Shown here: positions 56,103 to 64,000 of the stretch, one piece after another | Layout: every line of letters starts with the position of its first letter | Numbering within the stretch: position 1 is the stretch's first letter | From: Bacillus sp. SD088 | GTDB lineage: Bacteria > Bacillota > Bacilli > Bacillales > Bacillaceae_C | Assembly (NCBI RefSeq): GCF_017355205.1 | Contig: NZ_JADIJK010000018.1 | Coordinates: 1 to 64,000, forward strand | Length of the DNA stretch: 64,000 nt | Reading direction: 5' to 3' | Translations under genes and position numbers: made by a program | The notes under the pieces: generated by a model | Told to the model about the DNA's origin: nothing | Databases searched by the model: none | The model's input: the letters and a program-made list of their open reading frames with translations, nothing else

Positions 56103-57146
56103 ATGGCAAATAGAGATTCTTATTTTGATAATGCAAGGTTTATTTTAATTTTTTTAGTGGTATTTGGCCATTTGATTCAATCTTATGTTGATGCGAATAC
56201 ATTCGTTGCGACACTTTATAAATTCATCTATGCATTCCATATGCCAGCCTTTATCTTGATCTCAGGTTATTTTGCAAAAGGAATTTACCAAAAAGGCTAT
56301 ATTAAGAAAATAACAAAGAAACTAATTATCCCTTATCTGATTTTCCAGGGTATTTACTCTATTTTTTATTATTTTCAATTAGGGAAATCCTCATTGGAGC
56401 TTGATTTACTAAATCCTCATTGGTCACTATGGTTCCTACTAAGCCTGTTCTTCTGGCATTTGATGTTATTAGCATTCAATAAGTGGAAACCCATATATGC
56501 AATAGCATGTGCGCTTATTATTGGCTTGGCTGTTGGCTATATTGATTGGGTTTCAAATTATTTAAGCTTGTCTAGAACATTTGTGTTTTTCCCTTTCTTT
56601 CTTATCGGCTTTTATTTAAAGAAAGAACATTTTCAAAAAGTCGCTTCTTCTCAGGCAAAGTTATGGGCTGCCATACCGATTCTGGCTTATGTTATTCTAC
56701 TGATCATCTTTCCTAATTTAAATGAAACGTGGTTACTTGGCTCCAAACCTTATAGTCAATTACAGAACATAACCATTCTCGGCATCTTTACGAGAACAGG
56801 AGTCTATGCCTTAAATTTAATTATGGCAGGTTGCTTTTTCGCATTCGTGCCTCGTAAAAGAGTCTTTTTTACAAAATGGGGACGCAATACACTTTATGTT
56901 TACTTGTTACACGGCTTCATCATCCGCACATTTAGAGGAAGCAGTGTAGAGAATTATTTAGATCCCATGCAAAGCATGCTCATCTTAGTAATTGTTTCCT
57001 TTGGGGTAACACTTCTTCTTTCAAGCAAATTAGTAACAACGATTGTCCAACCTTTTATTGAATTAAAATGGTCAAGATGGACACAATTCCTTAAAAATCT
57101 AAAGGAACCCAAAAATGAGGCATATAAAAACACAACAACTGATTAG
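56103..57146 (+). CDS. ykrP: Acyltransferase 3 family membrane protein (YkrP-like)
   Basis: 347 residues with ten membrane helices. It begins MANRDSYFDNARFILIFLVV, where D-N-A-R-F and the following FGHLIQ carry the catalytic His of acyltransferase-3 proteins; FHMPAFILISGYFA is also typical. These proteins O-acylate extracellular polysaccharides. The start is the ATG at 56103 (weak GCGGTGA upstream); the frame could extend 15 codons further. Size and place fit B. subtilis YkrP. Confidence 0.85.
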   Translation: MANRDSYFDNARFILIFLVVFGHLIQSYVDANTFVATLYKFIYAFHMPAFILISGYFAKGIYQKGYIKKITKKLIIPYLIFQGIYSIFYYFQLGKSSLELDLLNPHWSLWFLLSLFFWHLMLLAFNKWKPIYAIACALIIGLAVGYIDWVSNYLSLSRTFVFFPFFLIGFYLKKEHFQKVASSQAKLWAAIPILAYVILLIIFPNLNETWLLGSKPYSQLQNITILGIFTRTGVYALNLIMAGCFFAFVPRKRVFFTKWGRNTLYVYLLHGFIIRTFRGSSVENYLDPMQSMLILVIVSFGVTLLLSSKLVTTIVQPFIELKWSRWTQFLKNLKEPKNEAYKNTTTD

Positions 57147-57160
57147 TTGTTGTGTTTTTT
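57124..57160. terminator. Bidirectional terminator between ykrP and ddh
   Basis: AAACACAACAACT - GATT - AGTTGTTGTGTTT, then TTT; T-runs on both strands. Confidence 0.92.
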
Positions 57161-57163
57161 ATA

Positions 57164-58150
57164 TTACAATAGTTCTTTTCGTAAAGCCGCTGGAGATTTT
57201 GGGGATAAGAGCCCGATTGGAACATCAAATACTGTCTTAGCTCCGCTATCTCCCGTTTGATGCATTTTATAAGCTGCACGTGCATAAGCGACCAACACGC
57301 TGGCTGTATATTCAGGGTTACTATCCAATTTCAAAGAGAATTCCATTATTTGTGAATGATCTTCTCCAGTATTTCCACTTCTAATTACGAAACCACCGTG
57401 AGGCATCTTTGTGTGATTAGCTTGAAATTCTTCTTCAGTAATAAAATGAACCGTTGTATGATAATCGGCAAAATAATGAGGCATTGTTTTAATGACTTCT
57501 TCAATCTCCGCTGTATTGGCACCATCTTTTGGTACTACATAACATTCGCGTAAATGTTTCTCATTCGTTGCCAAATCTGGATGTTCACCATTTCGAACAC
57601 GATTTACCGCTTCCTCAATCGGTAGTGTGTATTGAACCGCTAATTTCACCCCTTCTACACGACGAACAGCATCAGAATGCCCTTGGCTTAATCCTTTTCC
57701 CCAGAATGTATATGTATCTCCAACTGGTAAAATGGTTTCTCCTAACAATCTATTCATCGAGAACATGCCTGGGTCCCAACCAACGGAAATGATACTCACT
57801 TTTTCCGACTTTTTCGCTACCTCGTCCATCTTTGCAAAGTACTCAGGAATTTTCGCATGTGTATCAAAACTGTCAATCGTATTAAATAAGGTAGATAGCT
57901 CAGGACCTTGTTCTGGTAAATCCGTTGCAGAGCCACCACATAAAATCATAACATCAATTTTATCTTGATACTGTTCTACATTTGTAAATGATTCGACTTT
58001 TACATTTGTACCAAGCGGCTTAACACTCGAGGGATCACGTCTCGAAAAGACAGCAACAAGCTCTAAATCATCATTTACTTGAATAGATGCTTCGACACCT
58101 CTTCCCAAATTACCATAACCGACAATACCAATTTTAATTTTGTTATCCAT
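57164..58150 (-). CDS. ddh: meso-Diaminopimelate D-dehydrogenase
   Basis: 328 residues. NADP motif IGIVGYGNLGRGVE, then VAVFSRRDP, the substrate region ILCGGSATDLPEQGPELS and SVGWDPGMFSMNRL, and the conserved C-terminal ASVLVAYARAAYKM. The enzyme makes meso-DAP directly from tetrahydrodipicolinate, ammonia and NADPH, bypassing the acetylase/succinylase branches; it is found in Lysinibacillus, Ureibacillus and Corynebacterium but not B. subtilis. No linked lysine genes. Confidence 0.93.
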   Translation of the reverse strand: MDNKIKIGIVGYGNLGRGVEASIQVNDDLELVAVFSRRDPSSVKPLGTNVKVESFTNVEQYQDKIDVMILCGGSATDLPEQGPELSTLFNTIDSFDTHAKIPEYFAKMDEVAKKSEKVSIISVGWDPGMFSMNRLLGETILPVGDTYTFWGKGLSQGHSDAVRRVEGVKLAVQYTLPIEEAVNRVRNGEHPDLATNEKHLRECYVVPKDGANTAEIEEVIKTMPHYFADYHTTVHFITEEEFQANHTKMPHGGFVIRSGNTGEDHSQIMEFSLKLDSNPEYTASVLVAYARAAYKMHQTGDSGAKTVFDVPIGLLSPKSPAALRKELL

Positions 58151-58232
58151 AAAATTCCCTCCCGTGATTAAAATGTTGCTAGTGCGTGTTCAAGGCTGTG
58201 TTATTTTCACCGGACTTTTTGAACATTTTCTA

Positions 58233-59588
58233 CTAACCAATAATAACTCTTTCTTTCGGATAATGAAAATCTGGCTCCTTTTCATTATTGGACATTGTTA
58301 GCAAAAAAGACAGAATCCCAATTCTCCCGATAAACATCAGTAAGATCAATAATGATTTACCTATAATGGACAAATCTGCTGTAATACCCATAGAAGCCCC
58401 ACAGGTACCAAATGCGGAAGCAACCTCAAAAATAATGGAAAGCAAACTTTCATCCTCTGTCAGAGATAAAATAAAAATAGAGACTCCTGCCAAAATAACA
58501 GCTAGCATTAATACAACTAAAGATTTTATCACATCTTCGTGATGAATTTCCCGATTAAAGACTTTTATATTTGATCTTCCCCTGGCAAAGTGGAACAAAA
58601 ATAATAAATTTAATGCAAATGTCGTGGTTCGTATTCCTCCCCCAACAGAGCTAGGTGAAGCACCAATAAACATAAGCGTTGACATAAATAAGGTTGTTGA
58701 AGGGGTTAGTTGATTTATATCCAGTGTTACCAGTCCTGCACTTCTCATCGAAGTGGATTGGAATAAAGAGTAAAAAAGAGCCTCATGCCAAGACTTCCCG
58801 ACAAAAAAATGACTAAACTCAATTAACAAGATAATAATTGTACCTCCACCTAATAACAAGAAATAGGTAGTCGTTGTAATTTTAGTGAATAAGGTAAAAC
58901 GAAAACGAATATTTTCTTCCTTATGTGTAAGAAAATTCTTCACTTCAATCCATACTGGAAATCCAATAGCTCCCAACACGATTAAAATCATCGTCACAAA
59001 CTGAACAAAATAATCATCGGCGAAAGCAACTAGAGAATTGCCTGTTATATCAAAACCAGCATTGGTTGTTGCACTTATCGAAGCAAATATTCCTTGTAAG
59101 TAGGCTTCCTGCCAAGAAGAATACTCTCTTAAAAAATATGTCCCTAATATCAACGCACCAATCAACTCAATAATTAAAATGATATAGACTATTTGTTTTA
59201 ATAAAGCAACTAGCCCAGAAAGGTTTAATTGATTTTGGTCTGTTCTAATCAATTTTCTTTGTTTTAAGCCAACTTTCTTGCCAATGAATAACCAAAAAAA
59301 GGTACTGATCGACATAATGCCAATCCCACCAATTTGTAAAACCAGCATTAGAAGAAAAATGCCTTGGGTCGTAAACGTATCGACAATACTAACGGTTGTC
59401 AAACCTGTAACACTGACTGCACTTGCCGCTGTAAAAACAGCATCCATAAACGACCAATCCGCTCCAGGCTTCCGTGCAAAGGGCAAACTTAATGCAATAG
59501 CAGATAAAGCTACGGTAATAAAATAATAAGTAACTAGCATGCGAAATGGCGTAATTTTCGTTATCTTATTTTTCTTCAAGTGTTTCAT
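58233..59588 (-). CDS. ktrD: Potassium channel KtrD
   Basis: 451 residues, Trk/Ktr/HKT family, four M1-P-M2 repeats. Selectivity filter loops with their Gly: SVTGLTT, ATTNAGFD, SMRSAGL and GTCGASMG. It transports potassium (with sodium dependence in some) and works with the RCK ring KtrC, encoded 23 kb away. GGAGGAAC lies about 8 bases before ATG. Neighbour of sspD as in B. subtilis, which supports KtrD over KtrB. Confidence 0.93.
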   Translation of the reverse strand: MKHLKKNKITKITPFRMLVTYYFITVALSAIALSLPFARKPGADWSFMDAVFTAASAVSVTGLTTVSIVDTFTTQGIFLLMLVLQIGGIGIMSISTFFWLFIGKKVGLKQRKLIRTDQNQLNLSGLVALLKQIVYIILIIELIGALILGTYFLREYSSWQEAYLQGIFASISATTNAGFDITGNSLVAFADDYFVQFVTMILIVLGAIGFPVWIEVKNFLTHKEENIRFRFTLFTKITTTTYFLLLGGGTIIILLIEFSHFFVGKSWHEALFYSLFQSTSMRSAGLVTLDINQLTPSTTLFMSTLMFIGASPSSVGGGIRTTTFALNLLFLFHFARGRSNIKVFNREIHHEDVIKSLVVLMLAVILAGVSIFILSLTEDESLLSIIFEVASAFGTCGASMGITADLSIIGKSLLILLMFIGRIGILSFLLTMSNNEKEPDFHYPKERVIIG

Positions 59589-59710
59589 TCAGTGTGTTCC
59601 TCCAGACCAAGCATTCTTCTATCATAAAACAAAAATTTATTCCTGAAAAGATGTATTATCAAGTATCTTCCTTATAATACATATATAACAAATTCTATTG
59701 TAAATTTCCA

Positions 59711-59741
59711 TGAATCCTTTGAAATATTTCGAACCATACTA
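59711..59741 (+). promoter_or_regulatory. Sigma-G promoter of sspD
   Basis: TGAATC (59711-59716), 18-base spacer, CATACTA (59735-59741), a close match to the forespore sigma-G consensus (TGAATA / CATACTA). Confidence 0.85.
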
Positions 59742-59767
59742 AAGATAAATGTAAAGGAGGAGTTACA

Positions 59768-59962
59768 ATGGCTAACCAAAGTAATAAATTATTAGTTCCT
59801 GGGGTTGAACAATACATGGATCAAATTAAATATGAAATTGCTCAAGAATTCGGTGTATCCCTTGGTTCAGATACAGTTTCAAGAGCAAACGGCTCAGTTG
59901 GTGGAGAAGTCACCAAGCGCCTAGTAAAACAAGCCCAAGCACAATTAAATGGCAAAAAATAA
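59768..59962 (+). CDS. sspD: Alpha/beta-type small acid-soluble spore protein
   Basis: 64 residues. Helix 1 with [20 protein letters not shown], including the germination-protease site (E-F-G-V), and helix 2 with [19 protein letters not shown], which bind DNA in spores and protect it from UV. AAAGGAGGAG lies 5-7 bases upstream of ATG and a sigma-G promoter 27 bases before that. The sspD name rests on position beside ktrD. Confidence 0.95.
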   Translation: MANQSNKLLVPGVEQYMDQIKYEIAQEFGVSLGSDTVSRANGSVGGEVTKRLVKQAQAQLNGKK

Positions 59963-60047
59963 AGTGAAACTTCAATCCGTGGAGGTTTTCCCCCATTGAT
60001 TGGAGTTGTATCAACTGGGTTTTTACTGCCCGTTGATACAGGATAAA
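59962..60047 (+). repeat. Family C stem-loop repeat, best copy
   Basis: GTGAAACTTCAATCCGTGGA ... CCCATTGATTGGAGTT followed by TTTTTACTGCCCGTTGATAC. Two imperfect hairpins. It lies directly after sspD, so one may act as its terminator. Confidence 0.65.
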
Positions 60048-60050
60048 ATA

Positions 60051-60255
60051 AAGAGGCTGGACAAAACTAAAATGTTAAGCTCCAAGACGAACAATGTATT
60101 ACTTAGCGAAAGAAATATATGTAGACTCCTGCGGAAAGTGTGAGTTGGCAAGACCTCGGAAGGCGAAGCCTGAGGAGGCTTGCCACTCGCCCGCGTAAAG
60201 CGAAGTATATTTCCGGAGCGAGTATATGGTGAAAACACTCTTGCTCCAGCCTCTT
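60051..60255. repeat. Family A MITE-like palindrome, copy A4
   Basis: 205 bp with perfect 11-bp terminal inverted repeats AAGAGGCTGGA and TCCAGCCTCTT. The inner palindrome has GACTCCTGCGGAAAGTGTGA and GGCAAGACCTCGGAAGGCG / CCTGAGGAGGCTTGCC. It lies between sspD and swrC. Confidence 0.9.
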
Positions 60256-60278
60256 TCTATTTTCCCACAAAGTTATAG

Positions 60279-63200
60279 CTATTTTCTCCTAGCTTTTTTA
60301 TTCATCTTTCTTGTTTCAGGATCAAATAAGCTATAGACAACAGGAATTACAAATAAAGTTAATAGCGTACTGCTTAAAAGACCACCAATTACCGTGACTC
60401 CCATAGGCTGATTAATTTCTGTTCCTTCACCGATACCGATCGCAAGAGGAACAAGTCCAAGAATCGTTGTCAAAGCCGTCATGAAGATTGGTCTTGCCCT
60501 GTCCTTAACAGATTCCACAAGTGCATCTATGCTTGGCATCCCCTGTTCTTTCTTTTGGTTAATGTAATCAACAAGCACAATCGCATTATTTACAACAATT
60601 CCAGCAAGTATAATAATGCCGATAAAAGCTGGTATACTCAAAGGCAGGCGAGTTACAAGCATTGAAATCGAAATTCCTATAACCATTAGTGGAACAGTAA
60701 ACATAATCACAAAAGGATATTTAAATGATTCAAATTGAGCGGCCATCACAAAGTAAATTAAAATGATCGCTAAAATTAAGGCCATTACCATATCTGCTTT
60801 CGAGTCTTGCAGAAGCTCTTGTTCTCCACTGTAACTTATCTGTGTTTCATCTGAGATGTTTAAAGCTGAAATCAACTTGTTTACTTCCTTCGTCACAGTC
60901 CCCAAATCTGTATTTGCACCATATTTCAATGTAAATTGCACGGCATCCTGTTGGTTAATTCTTTGAATTTCAACAGGACCTTCGCCTTTTTCTATCTTTG
61001 CTAAATCTTCGAGTTTTACATAAGAACCATCTGACTTTCTAATTTGTAGATTTTTCAACTCGTCAAAATCCTTGCTGTCACTTTCATCAAGAGATACAAA
61101 CACTTCATATACATCATCATGCTCTGAAATCATTTGTGTTGCTTGGACGCCTCTTGTCATATCATGAACGATCGTTGCGATTTGAACTGGAGTGAGACCG
61201 AGCTCGAAGGCTTTATCTGGATCGATCTGAATTTGAACTTCTTTCATACTCTCCGCTGTACTTAACTCCAACTCTCTCACATTGTCTAATTTCTCCAATG
61301 CCTTATGAATTTTTTTTGTGTTTTGATCGAGCCTGTCCTTGTTTGTATCATGGACATTAAATGTTAATGTCTGCGGTGCTAACCCCGAAGCTGCTTCTAC
61401 ATTAAAGGCAAGAGTGGCAGTAGAATTGATTTGTTGAACTTCCTTTTCTATTTTTGGTTTTACACGATCGACAAATTCAAATAATGATTGCGCTCGTTCT
61501 TCAAGTGGTTTTAGCTTTACATACATTTCTGCAGTATTCGCTTTTCCCTCCCTTTGAAAAGATGATTCCTGTGTCGCACCAATGAGGCTCACATATACTC
61601 CTACATCTTCTTCTCTCTTCAACTCATCCTCCACTTTACTCACAATTTCTTCCGTTTTCTTTAAAGCGGCTCCGTTTTCCAGTTCAATATTGATACTGAA
61701 GAATCCTTCATCTGTAGGAGGTAAAAATTGCGTACCTAAATTACTGACCCCGGCAATTCCACCTAAGAAGAGCAGGAAAGCGCTCAGTAATACGACAAAG
61801 CGATGTCTTAATGTCCAGCGTATTGAACGATCTAACATATTCAATGATTTAGAGCGTCTTCTTTTTGCTTCATAATCTCCTTTCGGTGTTTTAAGCCACC
61901 TACTTGCTAACATTGGAATAACGGTTAAAGCAACAAATAGAGAGGCAAATAAACTGAAAGAGATTGTAAAAGCAAACTCTTTAAATAAATTCCCGAGAAT
62001 TCCGCTTATAAAAACCACCGGTAGAAACACTGCCACAGTGGTTAAAGTCGAAGCCGTTATCGCACCAGCTACCTCTTTTGCACCATCGCGTGCTGCTTGT
62101 TTAGAATTTTTCCCCATTGATAAATGACGATAAATATTTTCGATTACCACAATAGCATTATCTACCAACATTCCTACGCCTAGAGCAAGCCCTCCCAAGG
62201 TCATAATATTAAAGGCAAAATTGGCAAAATACATTAATACGAAGGTGACAATCACAGAATAAGGAATGGCCAGACCGACAATAATAGGGCTTTTTATATT
62301 TCGTAAAAACAAGAATAAAACGACCATCGCCAACAGTCCACCAATAATAAGAGAAGAAGCAATGTTCCCAATCGCCATTTTGATATAATCACCTTGATCA
62401 AATAATACATCTGATTGGACATGCTTAAATGGTTCTCTCTTTAATTGTTCGTTTAATTCTTGTTGAAATGCTTTCGATACACTGGCTGTATTCGCATCAC
62501 TTTCTTGTAACACACTTAATAGCACCGATGATTGTTGATTAGCTCTCGTGATACTTGTGGATCTTTTTGGCTGCTTTTTCACTTCAGCCACATCTTTAAT
62601 CAGAATCTTCTCCCCCGTGCGTGGCTCTTGTGTAACGGGAATATCCGCAATATCTTCTTCCGAATGCAGCATACTCAAAACTCTAGTGGATAATTCTTGT
62701 TCTTCAGTATGTACTGTATCACCTGGCATCGAAATTTGGTTTGCTTGGATAGCTTGAACAATATCAGATTGAGCTAATCGATATTTTTTTAGTTTATCCT
62801 GGTCCAATATGACTCGAATTTCATCCACCATTGTTCCAGATAGATTAACATTCGCGACACCTTCAACCTTCTTTAGCTCCTGAACTAAATCATTGGTTAA
62901 TTCTTCTGTATTTTCATTTTCATTAGTTTGTAATGATAATTGGATAACAGGAAATTGCGCCGGATCAAATTTCATGAATTTTGGTCTATCTGCATCCGTC
63001 GGAACTGGAGTCATATCGATCCTTTGTAGCACCTCATTTTGGATAGCATCAATAGAAGTTGACCAAGAAAATTCAAGTAAAACTAGACTTGATCCTTCTT
63101 CTGAAACCGATCTAACATTTTTAATCCCAGGTAAGGTTGATAAATTCGCTTCAAGGGGTTTTGTTACCTTTTCGACCACTTCATCTGGACTTGCGCCTTG

Positions 63201-63353
63201 ATAAGAGGTTACGACCACCGCAACCGGAGGATTGATATCAGGTATGAGTGTTAATGGAATTTTCAATAGAGAAACAATTCCAAGGATGATGACAAGTAGC
63301 ATAGTGACAATGGTAAAGACGGGCCTTCTGATTGAAAATTGACTTAGATTCAC
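60279..63353 (-). CDS. swrC: RND efflux transporter (SwrC/AcrB type)
   Basis: 1024 residues: twelve membrane helices and two large extracellular loops. It opens MNLSQFSIRRPVFTIVTMLL, with helix-4 GGLALGVGMLVDNAIVVIEN (Asp of the proton relay) and the second-half counterpart GIVVNNAIVLVDYINQ. The best fit is SwrC (YerP) of B. subtilis, which exports surfactin and is needed for swarming; other substrates are possible. The start is GTG with GGAAGGGG 7 bases upstream. It stands alone without a membrane-fusion protein, as usual in Gram-positives. Confidence 0.88.
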   Translation of the reverse strand: MNLSQFSIRRPVFTIVTMLLVIILGIVSLLKIPLTLIPDINPPVAVVVTSYQGASPDEVVEKVTKPLEANLSTLPGIKNVRSVSEEGSSLVLLEFSWSTSIDAIQNEVLQRIDMTPVPTDADRPKFMKFDPAQFPVIQLSLQTNENENTEELTNDLVQELKKVEGVANVNLSGTMVDEIRVILDQDKLKKYRLAQSDIVQAIQANQISMPGDTVHTEEQELSTRVLSMLHSEEDIADIPVTQEPRTGEKILIKDVAEVKKQPKRSTSITRANQQSSVLLSVLQESDANTASVSKAFQQELNEQLKREPFKHVQSDVLFDQGDYIKMAIGNIASSLIIGGLLAMVVLFLFLRNIKSPIIVGLAIPYSVIVTFVLMYFANFAFNIMTLGGLALGVGMLVDNAIVVIENIYRHLSMGKNSKQAARDGAKEVAGAITASTLTTVAVFLPVVFISGILGNLFKEFAFTISFSLFASLFVALTVIPMLASRWLKTPKGDYEAKRRRSKSLNMLDRSIRWTLRHRFVVLLSAFLLFLGGIAGVSNLGTQFLPPTDEGFFSINIELENGAALKKTEEIVSKVEDELKREEDVGVYVSLIGATQESSFQREGKANTAEMYVKLKPLEERAQSLFEFVDRVKPKIEKEVQQINSTATLAFNVEAASGLAPQTLTFNVHDTNKDRLDQNTKKIHKALEKLDNVRELELSTAESMKEVQIQIDPDKAFELGLTPVQIATIVHDMTRGVQATQMISEHDDVYEVFVSLDESDSKDFDELKNLQIRKSDGSYVKLEDLAKIEKGEGPVEIQRINQQDAVQFTLKYGANTDLGTVTKEVNKLISALNISDETQISYSGEQELLQDSKADMVMALILAIILIYFVMAAQFESFKYPFVIMFTVPLMVIGISISMLVTRLPLSIPAFIGIIILAGIVVNNAIVLVDYINQKKEQGMPSIDALVESVKDRARPIFMTALTTILGLVPLAIGIGEGTEINQPMGVTVIGGLLSSTLLTLFVIPVVYSLFDPETRKMNKKARRK

Positions 63354-63496
63354 TACGAAACCCCTTCCATTCTTTATCGATACCTACATTATAGCAAGAT
63401 TCTCTTTCATAAATAATAATAGCTTCCCTTCAACCTTGTTTTTTCCAAGAGAGAGACATAAGTGTGCTGCTTATTCGCTATCGTTTATCTTTCCGA

Positions 63497-63541
63497 AAAA
63501 CCCCCTATTCACAGCTTACAAGGCTATGAACAGGGGGTTCT
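63497..63541 (-). terminator. Terminator of prfC
   Basis: AACCCCCTATTCA pairs with TGAACAGGGGGTT with one mismatch; TTTT follows on the minus strand. Confidence 0.88.
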
Positions 63542-63551
63542 TCCTTACTGT

Positions 63552-64000
63552 TTATTCATGGTCGTCCATCGGATTACTTAATGTTATATCCGGATTTTTA
63601 TCTTGGAACCACCGAAGTGCAAATTCATTTTCAAACAAGAATAGTGGATTGTCAGAACGATCTTTCACTAACATACTCCTACTGCTTGATAAGGCTTCAT
63701 CGATTTTATCATTTTCAATCCATCTAGCAATTTTCGATCCCATCGATTCCATAATAACATCCGAATTATATTCATTCTTCATACGATGTTCAAATACTTC
63801 GAACTGTAATTGCCCGACTGCTCCAAGTATATAATCCTCACTCCGATATGTTCGATACAATTGGATAGCTCCCTCTTGCACCAGTTGCTGAATGCCTTTA
63901 TGATAACTCTTTTGTTTCATGACATTTTTTGGAGTCACACGTACAAAAAGCTCCGGTGTAAATTGGGGTAATTTCTCATATTGGATCTTTTGCTTTCCTG
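63552..64000 (-). CDS. prfC: Peptide chain release factor 3, C-terminal part (runs off the window)
   Basis: About 149 codons, open to the window edge (first visible residues [20 protein letters not shown]). [20 protein letters not shown] and the [12 protein letters not shown] block are typical of the C-terminal domains of RF3, a GTPase that recycles RF1/RF2. B. subtilis 168 lacks prfC, other Bacillaceae have it. The GTPase domain lies outside the window, so the start is unknown. Confidence 0.9.
   Translation of the reverse strand, partial: GKQKIQYEKLPQFTPELFVRVTPKNVMKQKSYHKGIQQLVQEGAIQLYRTYRSEDYILGAVGQLQFEVFEHRMKNEYNSDVIMESMGSKIARWIENDKIDEALSSSRSMLVKDRSDNPLFLFENEFALRWFQDKNPDITLSNPMDDHE

Overview
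The window is a low-GC stretch of a spore-forming, aerobic, chemotactic member of the Bacillaceae. An alpha/beta SASP behind a sigma-G-type promoter, a Spo0E-like phosphatase and a YhcN/YlaJ lipoprotein indicate sporulation. CheV indicates chemotaxis, and a complete caa3 oxidase cluster with heme A synthesis genes indicates aerobic respiration. Gene content and order follow the Bacillus subtilis segment that runs from sspD/ktrD through clpE, ptsH, cheV, ykyB, darB/ccpC, rnjA, def and pdh to the yla genes, ftsW and cta, read here in inverted order and with many genes missing. I cannot name the species.

Layout. 1-4000: an IS transposase, a DUF1659/DUF2922/YvrJ trio, a probably 5'-truncated GNAT gene and a Nudix gene. 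4100-12860: ctaG, ctaCDEF, ctaB, divergent ctaA, and ftsW. 12980-22030: the ylaN-ylaL-ylaK-ylaJ-ylaI-ylaH-typA-ylaF-suhB-ykzI-yktA core. 22360-31490: a NodB-type lipoprotein, pdhABCD, ykyA, def and ykrA. 31650-37200: a possible micro-ORF, rpoY-rnjA, ktrC, cvfB and an MFS gene. 37900-46860: a heterodimeric ABC exporter, ccpC, darB, ykuJ, ykyB and cheV. 46880-50000: ykwC, a frameshifted SDR gene, a half-length ptsI and an intact ptsH. 50300-64000: ykvS, ykvI, CtsR-controlled clpE, an SDR, spo0E-like, ykrP, ddh, ktrD, sspD, an SwrC-like RND pump and the 3' part of prfC.

How the genes fit together. PDH feeds acetyl-CoA into a citrate cycle that CcpC would control. The cta cluster builds the terminal oxidase. 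KtrC and KtrD can form one potassium channel, and KtrC and DarB both belong to families that bind c-di-AMP. HPr keeps His15 and Ser46, but its partner enzyme I keeps only the HPr-binding half, and its catalytic His is Tyr. With no ptsG in the locus, glucose PTS transport looks lost here while HPr regulation could persist.

The accessory layer is mostly non-coding. Family A is a MITE-like palindrome of about 200 bp with 11-12 bp terminal inverted repeats (3 copies plus a fragment). Family B is a modular stem-loop element with at least eight large copies, three of which carry a perfect DnaA-box 9-mer. Family C is a short stem-loop repeat. There is also an apparent IS200/IS605-type end without its genes. 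I found no rRNA, tRNA, CRISPR array, prophage or defence island. The most unusual feature is the degenerate ptsI beside an intact ptsH.
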